Source: an uncultured Alistipes sp. (GTDB taxonomy: Bacteria > Bacteroidota > Bacteroidia > Bacteroidales > Rikenellaceae). From it: 64,000 nt of DNA. The position numbers were made by a program, and so were the translations under genes. The first letter of the stretch is position 1. The number at the start of each line of letters is the position of its first letter. Positions 7,704-16,055 of the stretch are shown in pieces. Location of the stretch: contig CAJMKE010000009.1 of the NCBI GenBank assembly GCA_905213895.1, positions 1-64,000 on the forward strand. The letters run 5' to 3'. The notes below the pieces were generated by a model. That model had not been told where the DNA came from. It searched no databases and was given only the letters and a program-made list of their open reading frames with translations.

Positions 7704-10133
7704 ATGAAAACGAGAACCATATTTACGGCACTGGCGATTCTCGCGGCAGGCATCGCGACCGCCGCAGCGCAACCGCGAACGGTTACGACGCTCAAATCGG
7801 GCTGGGAATTCCGCCGCGGAGAGAAGAACGGCGACGGCGAATGGATGAAAGTAACGATACCGCACGACTGGGCGATATACGGACCGTTCGACCGCAGCAA
7901 CGACCTGCAAACGGTAGCCGTCATACAGAACGGCGAGCGCGAGGAGTCGGTAAAGACCGGACGTTCGGGCGGACTGCCCTACGTCGGCAAGGGCGGATAC
8001 CGGCTCAACCTACCTATAATAAATAAAGGCGACCGACGGTTCACGCTTCTGTTCGACGGAGCGATGAGCGGAGCGCAGGTCTTCGTGAACGGCACAAAAT
8101 GCGGCGGGTGGGCTTACGGCTACAACTCGTTCGCCGTGGACATAACCGACGCTGCGACCGATGGCAGCAACCTCGTCGAGGTCGAATTGGAGAATCTTCC
8201 GCAGTCGTCGCGCTGGTATCCGGGTGCGGGGCTCTACCGCAACGTGCATCTTATCGCCACCGAGCGTATCCACGTTCCGGTATGGGGTACGCAGATTACC
8301 ACGCCGTATGTCGGCGACGACTATGCGTCGGTATGCCTGCGCACCGAAATAAGCAATCTGCCCGACGGGGAGATGCTGCGTATCGCGACAGTGATACGCG
8401 ACGCCGAGGGTCGGACAGTCGCCGCGAAGGACGATACGCGCAAAGTGTGCCGTTCGATGCCGTTCGAGCAGCACTTCACGGTCGATAATCCGCGGCTCTG
8501 GTCGCCCGAATCGCCGACGCTCTATACAGCCGAATCGAAAATTTATCACAACGGACGTCTCACCGACGAGTACACGACCCGTTTCGGCATCCGCACCGTC
8601 GAGTTGCGCGCCGACAAGGGATTTTTCCTCAACGGCAAATGCCGCAAGTTCCGCGGCGTATGCCTGCACCACGATTTGGGTCCTCTGGGTGCGGCGGTGA
8701 ACAAGGCGGCGATACGGCGGCAACTGACGCTGCTGAAAGATATGGGATGCGACGCGATACGCACCTCGCACAACATGCCTGCGCCCGAACTCGTCGAACT
8801 GTGCGACGAAATGGGATTCATGATGATGATAGAGCCGTTCGACGAATGGGACGTAGCCAAGTGCGACAACGGTTATCACCGACTGTTCGCCGAGTGGGCT
8901 GAACGCGACATGGTGAATATGCTCCGCCACTACCGCAACAATGCTTCCGTCGTGATGTGGAGCGTGGGCAACGAGGTGCCGACACAATGGACTGCGGGCG
9001 GCTACAAGGTCGCATCGTGGTTACAGAGCATCTGTCATCGCGAAGACCCGACACGCCCCGTAACCTGCGGCATGGACCAAATCGACAGCGTACTCGAAAA
9101 CGGATTCGCGGCACTGCTCGACGTACCGGGGTTCAACTACAAGGTGTCGCGCTACACCGAAGCCTACGCCAAACTGCCGCAGAACCTGATTCTCGGCAGC
9201 GAAACGGCATCTACCGTCAGTTCGCGCGGCGTCTACCACTTCCCGAACGAGGGCGGAGCGCAGAAAATCCACGCCGACAACCACTCGTCGTCCTACGACA
9301 CCGAACATTGCAGTTGGTCGAACATTCCCGACCTCGACTTCGCGGCGGACGAAGACCTGCCATACGTCATAGGTCAGTTCGTCTGGACGGGATTCGACTA
9401 TCTCGGCGAGCCGTCGCCCTACGACACCGACGCATGGCCCAACCACAGTTCGATGTTCGGCATCATCGACCTCGCGTCGATTCCGAAAGACCGCTACTGG
9501 CTCTACCGCAGCGTCTGGAACAGCGAAAGCCCGACGCTTCACATACTCCCACACTGGACATGGCGCGACCGCAAGGGAGAGCCGACACCGGTCTATGTCT
9601 ACACCTCCTACCCGTCGGCTGAACTGTTACTGAACGGCAGAAGCCTCGGCATCCGCACCAAGCACAAGGGCGGCGACGTGAAGGAGCGTTACCGTCTGAT
9701 GTGGGATGATGTCGCCTACGAGGCTGGCGAACTGCGCGTCGTCGCATACGATGCCGACGGCAAGGCGGCAGCCGAAAAGAGCGTCCGCACGGCAGGCAGA
9801 GCGTACCGGCTCGAAGCCGTAGCCGACCGTTCTCGCATCGCGGCGGACGGCGAAGACCTCGTCTACATCGAGGTACGCGCGGTGGACAAGGATGGCAATA
9901 TAGTGCCGACCGACGCGCGCGAAGTGCGGTTCAAAGTTTCGGGCGCAGGTTCGTTCCGCGCCGCAGCCAACGGCGACCCCAAGTCGCTCGAAGCGTTCCA
10001 TCTGCCGCACATGCACCTTTTCGGAGGACGTCTGACTGCCATCGTGCAGGCGGGCATCGAAGACGGCACGATGACATTCGAGGCTTCGGCGAAAGGACTG
10101 AAACCGGCAGTCATAACCATAAAAGCAGAATAA
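7704..10133 (+). CDS. Beta-galactosidase-like GH2 glycoside hydrolase
   Basis: An 809-residue exported GH2 enzyme with a signal peptide (about 1-22, ending TAAAQ). It shows the GH2 sugar-binding domain, Ig-like domain and TIM barrel, then C-terminal domains of the DUF4982 / GH2 C-terminal Ig-like type often seen in Bacteroidetes galactosidases. The acid/base is Glu424 in SVGNEVPTQW and the nucleophile Glu500 in ILGSETAST. It differs from the LacZ-type enzyme upstream in lacking the Bgal small-chain domain, so the two probably act on different galactosides. It starts 9 nt after GH53 and ends 24 nt before galactokinase, in one transcription unit. Beta-galactosidase is the likely activity; other GH2 specificities are possible. 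Confidence 0.9.
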   Translation: MKTRTIFTALAILAAGIATAAAQPRTVTTLKSGWEFRRGEKNGDGEWMKVTIPHDWAIYGPFDRSNDLQTVAVIQNGEREESVKTGRSGGLPYVGKGGYRLNLPIINKGDRRFTLLFDGAMSGAQVFVNGTKCGGWAYGYNSFAVDITDAATDGSNLVEVELENLPQSSRWYPGAGLYRNVHLIATERIHVPVWGTQITTPYVGDDYASVCLRTEISNLPDGEMLRIATVIRDAEGRTVAAKDDTRKVCRSMPFEQHFTVDNPRLWSPESPTLYTAESKIYHNGRLTDEYTTRFGIRTVELRADKGFFLNGKCRKFRGVCLHHDLGPLGAAVNKAAIRRQLTLLKDMGCDAIRTSHNMPAPELVELCDEMGFMMMIEPFDEWDVAKCDNGYHRLFAEWAERDMVNMLRHYRNNASVVMWSVGNEVPTQWTAGGYKVASWLQSICHREDPTRPVTCGMDQIDSVLENGFAALLDVPGFNYKVSRYTEAYAKLPQNLILGSETASTVSSRGVYHFPNEGGAQKIHADNHSSSYDTEHCSWSNIPDLDFAADEDLPYVIGQFVWTGFDYLGEPSPYDTDAWPNHSSMFGIIDLASIPKDRYWLYRSVWNSESPTLHILPHWTWRDRKGEPTPVYVYTSYPSAELLLNGRSLGIRTKHKGGDVKERYRLMWDDVAYEAGELRVVAYDADGKAAAEKSVRTAGRAYRLEAVADRSRIAADGEDLVYIEVRAVDKDGNIVPTDAREVRFKVSGAGSFRAAANGDPKSLEAFHLPHMHLFGGRLTAIVQAGIEDGTMTFEASAKGLKPAVITIKAE

Positions 10134-10157
10134 CAAAACCATAAAACACAGACAAAA

Positions 10158-11294
10158 ATGGACATCAGAATCGTAAAACAGACATTCGCCGACCGTTTCG
10201 GCGGCGAGAGCGCGGTTTATGCATCACCGGGGCGCATAAACCTCATCGGCGAACACACCGACTACAACGGCGGATTCGTATTTCCGGGTGCGGTGGACTG
10301 CGGCATCGTCGCCGCGATACGCTCCAACGGCACCGACCGTGTGCGCGCCTACTCGATAGACCTCGGCGAAAGCAGCGAATTCGGGCTCGAAGAGAAGGAC
10401 GCGCCTGCCGAGGGCTGGGCGAAATACATCTTCGGCGTATGCCGCGAGATGACGAAACTGGGAGTGGAGGTTCGCGGCTTCGACTGCGCATTTTCGGGCG
10501 ACGTGCCGTTGGGAGCGGGCATGTCGTCGTCGGCAGCACTTGAAAGCACGTTCGCTTACGCGCTCAACGACATGTTCGCCGACAACCGCATCGACAAATT
10601 CTCGCTCGCCAAGGTCGGGCAGATGACCGAGCATCACTACGTAGGCGTGAACTGCGGAATCATGGACCAGTTCGCCTCCGTTTTCGGCAAGAAAGGCAAT
10701 CTGATGCGTCTCGACTGCCGCTCGATGGAGTTCGAATACTTCCCGTTCGACCCTAAGGGCTATCGTCTGCTGCTCGTCAATTCGGTCGTCAAGCACGAAC
10801 TCGTCGATTCGCCGTACAACAAACGCCGCGAATCGTGCGAGCGCGTCGCGAAGACGCTCGGTATCGAAACTCTGCGCGATGCCGATTTCGCCGACCTCGA
10901 AGCGGTAAAGGATAAGATTTCGGAGGAGGACTACAAGCGCGCACGCTACGTCATAGGCGAGAAGCAGCGCGTACTCGACGTCTGCGAGGCGTTGGAGAAG
11001 GGCGACTACGAGACCGTCGGCGCACGCATGTACCAGACCCACTGGGGCATGTCGCGCGACTACGAGGTGAGTTGCGAGGAGTTGGACTTTCTCGTCGAAC
11101 TGGCTGAACGCTGCGGCGTAACGGGTTCGCGCATCATGGGCGGCGGTTTCGGCGGCTGCACAATCAACCTCGTGAAGGAGGAGTTGTACGACAACTTCGT
11201 CGCGACAGCAAAACGCGAGTTCAACGAAAAGTTCGGACACGAGCCGAAGATTTACGACGTCGTGATTTCGGACGGCGCGCGAAGACTGGAATAG
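10158..11294 (+). CDS. galK: Galactokinase
   Basis: Cytoplasmic GHMP-family kinase making galactose-1-phosphate from galactose, the first Leloir step. The 378-residue product has the galactokinase signature near residues 24-39 (PGRINLIGEHTDYNGG), the ATP-binding LGAGMSSSAAL near residue 118 and the C-terminal GHMP motif IMGGGFGGC near residue 332. Length is normal. It is last in the galactan operon and would capture galactose released by the upstream hydrolases. No galT, galE or galactose transporter is in the window. Confidence 0.97.
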   Translation: MDIRIVKQTFADRFGGESAVYASPGRINLIGEHTDYNGGFVFPGAVDCGIVAAIRSNGTDRVRAYSIDLGESSEFGLEEKDAPAEGWAKYIFGVCREMTKLGVEVRGFDCAFSGDVPLGAGMSSSAALESTFAYALNDMFADNRIDKFSLAKVGQMTEHHYVGVNCGIMDQFASVFGKKGNLMRLDCRSMEFEYFPFDPKGYRLLLVNSVVKHELVDSPYNKRRESCERVAKTLGIETLRDADFADLEAVKDKISEEDYKRARYVIGEKQRVLDVCEALEKGDYETVGARMYQTHWGMSRDYEVSCEELDFLVELAERCGVTGSRIMGGGFGGCTINLVKEELYDNFVATAKREFNEKFGHEPKIYDVVISDGARRLE

Positions 11295-11315
11295 GCGTCT
11301 GCGCCATAAAACGTC

Positions 11316-11344
11316 ATCGGCGGAGAGAAGAACTCTCCGCCGAT
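11316..11344. terminator. Bidirectional terminator after galK
   Basis: ATCGGCGGAGAG / CTCTCCGCCGAT, a 12-bp perfect stem with a 5-nt loop, between the converging galK and polysaccharide genes. It is followed directly by a nonamer array. Confidence 0.8.
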
Positions 11345-11351
11345 AACATTT

Positions 11352-11400
11352 TATTAAGGTCCTTAAAGACTTTAAGGTCGTTAAGGTCGTTAAGGTCGTT
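11352..11400. repeat. TTAARG nonamer array 3
   Basis: Five to six 9-bp units, the last three nearly identical TTAAGGTCG. It lies between the galK terminator and the 3' end of the polysaccharide cluster. Confidence 0.85.
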
Positions 11401-11408
11401 TTTGGGGG

Positions 11409-11744
11409 CTACCGCTTCAACACGAGAGTGCCGCTTTTGCCTTCGAGCCGCAGCACGCCGTCGCCGCCACGCGACATACGGTAACGTCGGACGACACAGT
11501 TCTGCTCTACGCGCAGTCTGTCGCCCCTGACGGTGAACGCAAATGTCTCGACCATTCCGCCGGCTTCGCAATATCCCGCACTGCCCTTGCCGAACACCAT
11601 GAATTCGTCTTTTCCCGACACCCGCCAGCGACCGACGAGAAATTCGGGACACTCGGCTTTACGCCCTCCGACCGAACGGAGAACGAGCATGGCGACACCG
11701 ACAATCAAAACCACTAAAATTATCGAACCCAGAAGTATTATCAT
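11409..11744 (-). CDS. Small membrane protein, unknown function
   Basis: I do not recognise this 111-residue protein. One transmembrane helix covers about residues 2-24 (an Ile/Leu/Val run), followed by a ~85-residue domain rich in beta-strand-like stretches (LVGRWRVSGKDEFMVF, GTLVLKR at the end). The WR...G.....F pattern resembles lipocalin-like or 'lipid-binding' short domains, but that is a guess. The ATG overlaps the stop of the upstream gene by 4 nt (ATGA), so it is translationally coupled to the glycosyl/teichoic-type transferase. A longer reading back to 11885 would lie inside that gene and is rejected. Confidence 0.7.
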   Translation of the reverse strand: MIILLGSIILVVLIVGVAMLVLRSVGGRKAECPEFLVGRWRVSGKDEFMVFGKGSAGYCEAGGMVETFAFTVRGDRLRVEQNCVVRRYRMSRGGDGVLRLEGKSGTLVLKR

Positions 11745-12802
11745 AACAAATCTTTGAGCATCGGATAGTGCAACTTTCGGCGCAATTTGATTTTCCGCAC
11801 GAGATTCAGCGGTCGTTTTTTCAGTACCGAGCGTCCGCCCGCCGCGACGAAATCGTCGACGGCATCGAGTACCCGCGCCGAGCATCGGCAGTCGCGGTGC
11901 GGCTCGTGGCGCATGGTGTGTTTGCGGATTTCGTCCATCAACTTCTCGGGGCGCGAGAGTGCCGTTTCGAGAGCGGGAATCACCTCATCGGGGTCGGTTA
12001 CGTCAAGCAGATGCGCCCCGGGCATGGTGTTGCGGAACGAAACGACCGGTTTGTCCATGAACATGAACTCCAACATTATCGATGACGCGTCGCACAGCAT
12101 CGCATCCGCCCGCCGCATGGCATCAGCAGAGAAGGTGTTGCCGAGAAATTCGGCATTCGGGTATTTCGCCGCGATGCCGGCGTAACGCGCAAGTATCTCC
12201 TTGTCATCCAATTTGGGATGGAACATGAATATCCAGTCCCAGCGGTTCTCGGCAACCGCCTTTTCAATCGTATCAGCCAATATGGGCGTCGAAGTCAGCG
12301 ACCGTGTGAACGTCGAGGAGTACAGCACCACCGGTCGCGAGTGCGGTACGCGGCGAAGCATCTCCTCCGAAAAATAGGTGTCGGCTTTCGTCCAGCCAGT
12401 CTCGTAGACGCGGAACGTCCCGTCCGCCGCCTCTATTTTGCGGAAAGGTTCAGTCGAAGACGCTCCCTGCGTGCAGTATATGTCGAACCAGCCGCGAATC
12501 GCGAAGTGGTCGTCCTTGCGTTCAGCGCGCTTGTTTATCGGATAGCCGTGAAACAGGCTGACTTTAACTCCCTTGAAAAAATCAGGAATATAATTCCCCG
12601 GGGCGAACACAGCCAGCGGGTCGTACTTCTGTGCCTCCTCTATCGAGCACAGCAACTTACGCGAAGCGACCGGCTCGGACGGACAACGCTCCTCGACGAA
12701 CCATGCCGCTTCATCGCCGCGGCGGACAATCTCCGCTTCGAGCGGAAACAGTATCGAATAGGCGTAATAGTCGGTTACGTACAGAATATATCGCTTTCCC
12801 AT
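11741..12802 (-). CDS. CDP-glycerol glycerophosphotransferase-like protein
   Basis: A 353-residue protein of the TagB/TagF (CDP-glycerol:poly(glycerophosphate) glycerophosphotransferase) superfamily. Landmarks are FHGYPINKRA in the first Rossmann half, WIFMFHPKLDD near the middle, and DAMLCDASSIMLEFMFMDKPVVSFRN in the nucleotide-binding half, all typical of the family. In Gram-negative anaerobes such enzymes transfer polyol-phosphate or phosphoglycerol groups to capsule, LPS or surface glycans. The start at 12802 (MGKRYILYVTDYYA) was chosen because the longer open frame runs back into the upstream gene. It is the third gene of a four-gene cluster transcribed from about 14450 leftward. Confidence 0.82.
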   Translation of the reverse strand: MGKRYILYVTDYYAYSILFPLEAEIVRRGDEAAWFVEERCPSEPVASRKLLCSIEEAQKYDPLAVFAPGNYIPDFFKGVKVSLFHGYPINKRAERKDDHFAIRGWFDIYCTQGASSTEPFRKIEAADGTFRVYETGWTKADTYFSEEMLRRVPHSRPVVLYSSTFTRSLTSTPILADTIEKAVAENRWDWIFMFHPKLDDKEILARYAGIAAKYPNAEFLGNTFSADAMRRADAMLCDASSIMLEFMFMDKPVVSFRNTMPGAHLLDVTDPDEVIPALETALSRPEKLMDEIRKHTMRHEPHRDCRCSARVLDAVDDFVAAGGRSVLKKRPLNLVRKIKLRRKLHYPMLKDLL

Positions 12803-12816
12803 AACTTTTACCGCTT

Positions 12817-13575
12817 TTATCGGTGAATATATTTTTCCCAGTACCAACGCCGCGCCGGTTTCGACCAGCCGTGGCAGCCGAACGGCAGATTGCCAGCACC
12901 AATCAGTTTCTCGCAGCGGTCGGGATGATTGTCGAACGAAAATTCGGTGGCGACCTTCATCGGCGGATAGACGAAATCCTTCGGTTCGACCGCCCAGAAT
13001 ATATCCTCGCTGTACATGTGGTGGGTCTGTTTCAGATAAAATTCCGCCCTGTCGCGCAGTTCGCCGCACGCCCTGCGAAACGACTCCACGCGCCGCAGCG
13101 AAAACCCTCCGTTGCCGACCCTGCCGTACAGTTTCCGGTTTTTCGGAAAGAACAGACGAATAACCGGCAGCGACCATACGCCGCGCCGCCACCACACACC
13201 GCCGATGCAGTCGTATCCGCGTGCGCACCACTCCGCCAACTCGTCGCGGAACACCCACGCATCGGTCTGGCATATCAGAATGTATTCGCAGTCGGCGAAC
13301 ATATCGTAGAATTCGCGCGACAGACACATGCGGTTGTAGCCCGCAATTCCGTTTTCGCGCCCAAGCCACTCGCTGCCTACCTCCGTTACCGTCGCATCCA
13401 TGCCATCGGGCAGCGCGCCGTCCAGAATACCGTCGGTCGGCATCCCCCTCGGCACGAGAAACACATGCGGATAGCGGCGCAGCACCTCGGCATTGTGCGA
13501 CAGCGACAACCGCTCGTCATCGCCGAGTTCCGGCTTATAGAGCGGAACGACCACCTTGACTAACTCCTTGCCCAT
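12817..13575 (-). CDS. DUF5672-family putative glycosyltransferase
   Basis: A 252-residue cytoplasmic protein resembling the DUF5672 group of predicted glycosyltransferases. It begins VKVVVPLYKPEL. It has the acidic motif QTDAWVFRDELAEWCARGYDCIGGVWW, probably the metal/nucleotide-sugar site, then GNGGFSLRRVESF and the closing SEDIFWAV, a pattern typical of GT-A-like folds. The start codon at 13575 overlaps the 3' end of the upstream glycosyltransferase gene by 16 nt. With its neighbours it should add sugars to a surface polysaccharide or LPS. The acceptor and donor cannot be told from sequence. Confidence 0.78.
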   Translation of the reverse strand: MGKELVKVVVPLYKPELGDDERLSLSHNAEVLRRYPHVFLVPRGMPTDGILDGALPDGMDATVTEVGSEWLGRENGIAGYNRMCLSREFYDMFADCEYILICQTDAWVFRDELAEWCARGYDCIGGVWWRRGVWSLPVIRLFFPKNRKLYGRVGNGGFSLRRVESFRRACGELRDRAEFYLKQTHHMYSEDIFWAVEPKDFVYPPMKVATEFSFDNHPDRCEKLIGAGNLPFGCHGWSKPARRWYWEKYIHR

Positions 13576-14438
13576 AATCCGTAGCGCAGATATTTGATGA
13601 ACAAAACGTAAGACAGTCGGTCGAACATGTCCCTGCGGATATAGTCCTCCGTCAGACGCCACAACTCCCTGCGCGAAAGTACGTGCCGTTTGAACAGAAA
13701 TTTGAGCATCCTCATTTCGGCTTCGCGGTTCATCCGCTCTATCTGCCGAGGCGAAAATCCCCCCCCCGAAGCGAACATCGGAAGACGCGACCGCCATTTT
13801 TCATGACATATCTTGGCATTTTCATACCACTCGCGACCGAAGTTGCCTATCGACGCATGAAAAACCTCCGCCAGATTGCATACGTAATTACGGTAATTGC
13901 ATGCGACCGCAATCGTGAAATCGATATCGTAGGCATGGAATCCAGTGAACAGTTTCTCGTCGAACGGCGAACGCTCCCACACGTCGCGGCGCACGATAAG
14001 GCACATTCCGTCGAGGCATATCACCGGCGAGAAGTCGAGACCGTCGGGATTTATGCTCTTGCGCTCGACCTTTCCATCGGGCGTTCCCTGATAATAATTG
14101 AATCTCGTATGTTCGCGCAGCGAGCCGAAGCCCGTCAGCGGCGACAACTTGGAAACCGAACCCGCAAAACCTATGACGCCGCAGTCGGGTTCGCGCAGTT
14201 TGCGGGCGATGATTCCGCCCCAGTTCTGCGTCCGGAACTCGACGTCTTCATGCACGAAGCACAGCATGTCATAACGGGCGTTGCGCGCACATTCGTTGTA
14301 TATGCTGCATATTCCGCGATGCGCCTCGCGATTGTCGAACGCCGTGAACTCGAACGGAACGCCTATCGTCGCTTCGACGTTGGCTTGCAGTACCGCCGCG
14401 GAATCGGGATTTATGGAACAGGTTATTACGGTAAACAT
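13560..14438 (-). CDS. Glycosyltransferase family 2-like, with an internal G9 tract
   Basis: A 292-residue GT-A-type glycosyltransferase. It starts MFTVITCSINP, has CFVHEDVEF (DxD-like metal/donor motif) near residue 62, IGFAGSVSKLSP, and the HAYDIDFTIAV acceptor-side motif near residue 170. This resembles the StrF/'glycosyltransferase-like' group found in Bacteroidetes polysaccharide clusters. It is the first gene of the leftward cluster. Codons near residue 224 hold a run of nine G on the coding strand (13767-13759), encoding Ser-Gly-Gly-Gly; a one-base slip would truncate or alter the last quarter of the protein. A -7-like TATCTTTG lies at 14462-14455. Confidence 0.82.
   Translation of the reverse strand: MFTVITCSINPDSAAVLQANVEATIGVPFEFTAFDNREAHRGICSIYNECARNARYDMLCFVHEDVEFRTQNWGGIIARKLREPDCGVIGFAGSVSKLSPLTGFGSLREHTRFNYYQGTPDGKVERKSINPDGLDFSPVICLDGMCLIVRRDVWERSPFDEKLFTGFHAYDIDFTIAVACNYRNYVCNLAEVFHASIGNFGREWYENAKICHEKWRSRLPMFASGGGFSPRQIERMNREAEMRMLKFLFKRHVLSRRELWRLTEDYIRRDMFDRLSYVLFIKYLRYGLWARS
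13759..13767 (-). repeat. G9 homopolymer in a glycosyltransferase gene
   Basis: Nine consecutive C on the plus strand, i.e. G9 on the coding strand, in frame at this length. The flanks TTC-G9-ATTTTC resemble those of the tract at 35672. Candidate slipped-strand phase-variation site. Confidence 0.85.
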
Positions 14439-14484
14439 TTGTGGGTATTTTTCACAAAGATAGCACTTTTTTCCGAAAGGTCGC

Positions 14485-16026
14485 CTATCGTCCCCAGTTC
14501 TCGCGGTCGAGCGTGCGGTAGGTTATGGCTTCGGAGATGTGCGACGCACCGATTTCGGCTGCGCCGTCGAGGTCGGCAATCGTGCGGGCGACCTTGATTA
14601 TACGGTCGTAGGCGCGTGCCGAAAGGTTCAAACGCTCCATAGCCCGTTCGAGCAGACTGCGCGCTTCGGCATCCAGACGGCAGAATTCGCGCAGCATACG
14701 GCTGTTCATCATCGCGTTGGAGTGGATGCCCAGTCCGGCGAAACGCTCCGACTGGATATTGCGCGCACGGATTACCCGTTCGCGAATCGCAGCACTCGTC
14801 TCCTCCTCGCGCGGAGAGTTCATGTCGCCTATCGCAACGGGCGTTACCTCGATGTGCATGTCGATACGGTCGAGCAGCGGACCCGAAATCCGCGAAAAAT
14901 AGCGGTGAATCGCCGACGGAGCGCACGAACACTCCTTGGTCGGATGGTTGTAGTAGCCGCACGGGCAGGGGTTCATCGCCGCCACGAGAGTGAAATTGGC
15001 GGGATATTCGACGCTGTATTTCGCGCGCGAAACGGTTATGGTCTTGTCCTCCAACGGCTGGCGCAGCACTTCGAGGACGTTGCGCCCGAACTCCGGCAGT
15101 TCGTCGAGAAACAGCACTCCGTTATGAGCGAGGCTCACCTCGCCGGGTTGCGGCGACTGTCCGCCGCCCACGAGCGCGACCTGCGACGTCAGATGGTGCG
15201 GCGCACGGAACGGACGCTGCGTCAGCAGTCCCGCGCTGTCGCCCAGTTTTCCCGCCACGGAGTGAATTTTCGTGCATTCTATCGCCTCTTCGAGCGTCAT
15301 CGGCGGCAGAATCGTAGGCAGCCGGCGCGCGAGCATCGTCTTGCCCGACCCAGGTGCGCCTATCATCAACACGTTGTGTCCGCCCGCCGCGGCGATTTCC
15401 ATCGCGCGCTTGACATGCGCCTGCCCCCTCACGTCGGCGAAATCCTCGGCGAAACGGGTTTCTCCCCTGAAACCCTCCGCATCGAAGCGCGCGGCTGCCG
15501 ACGGCACTATTTCGCGTTCGCCGTTCAGGAACTCTATCGCCTCGGCGAGCGTCCGCACGGGAATAATGTCTATACCACCGACCACAGCCGCTTCCGCCGC
15601 ATTGTCGGCAGACACGACCATGCGGCGCAAACCACGCTCCTTCGCCATAACCGCCAGCGGCAATACTCCGCGAACCGGTTTCACGCCGCCGTCGAGCGAC
15701 AGTTCGCCGACGAACATCGTATCGGCGAGCATCTCCGGCGCGACCTGCTCCGTCGCCGCGAGAATCCCGACGGCGATAGGCAAATCGAAGCCCGAACCCT
15801 CCTTGCGCAAATCGGCGGGAGCGAGATTGACGACAACCTTTTTGCCCGTCATCCGTCGCGACGAGTTCTCGAATGCGGCGCGTATGCGCTGTTCGCTCTC
15901 CTTCACGGCACTGTCGGGCAGACCGACGAGATAAAGCCCCAAGCCTCCGCCCGCGACATTGACCTCGACCGTAACGCCTACGGCACGTATCCCGACTATC
16001 GCTCCCGCGAAGCACTTTACGAACAT
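14485..16026 (-). CDS. comM: YifB/ComM family Mg-chelatase-like AAA+ ATPase
   Basis: A 513-residue protein of the YifB/ComM family. ComM is a hexameric branch-migration helicase that helps integrate DNA taken up by transformation; its role in non-competent species is uncertain. It has the N-terminal Lon-like ChlI domain (GLPDSAVKESEQRIRAAF near residue 36, NLAPADLRKEGSGFDLPIA near residue 67) and then the AAA+ core with Walker A IGAPGSGKTML near residue 222. Walker B is in GVLFLDELPEF near residue 305, then the C-terminal Mg-chelatase domain with LSARAYDRIIKVARTIADL. It follows dnaB by 29 nt and is probably co-transcribed. Confidence 0.93.
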   Translation of the reverse strand: MFVKCFAGAIVGIRAVGVTVEVNVAGGGLGLYLVGLPDSAVKESEQRIRAAFENSSRRMTGKKVVVNLAPADLRKEGSGFDLPIAVGILAATEQVAPEMLADTMFVGELSLDGGVKPVRGVLPLAVMAKERGLRRMVVSADNAAEAAVVGGIDIIPVRTLAEAIEFLNGEREIVPSAAARFDAEGFRGETRFAEDFADVRGQAHVKRAMEIAAAGGHNVLMIGAPGSGKTMLARRLPTILPPMTLEEAIECTKIHSVAGKLGDSAGLLTQRPFRAPHHLTSQVALVGGGQSPQPGEVSLAHNGVLFLDELPEFGRNVLEVLRQPLEDKTITVSRAKYSVEYPANFTLVAAMNPCPCGYYNHPTKECSCAPSAIHRYFSRISGPLLDRIDMHIEVTPVAIGDMNSPREEETSAAIRERVIRARNIQSERFAGLGIHSNAMMNSRMLREFCRLDAEARSLLERAMERLNLSARAYDRIIKVARTIADLDGAAEIGASHISEAITYRTLDRENWGR

Positions 16027-16055
16027 GGTATACCTATATTATATATAGTGTCATT

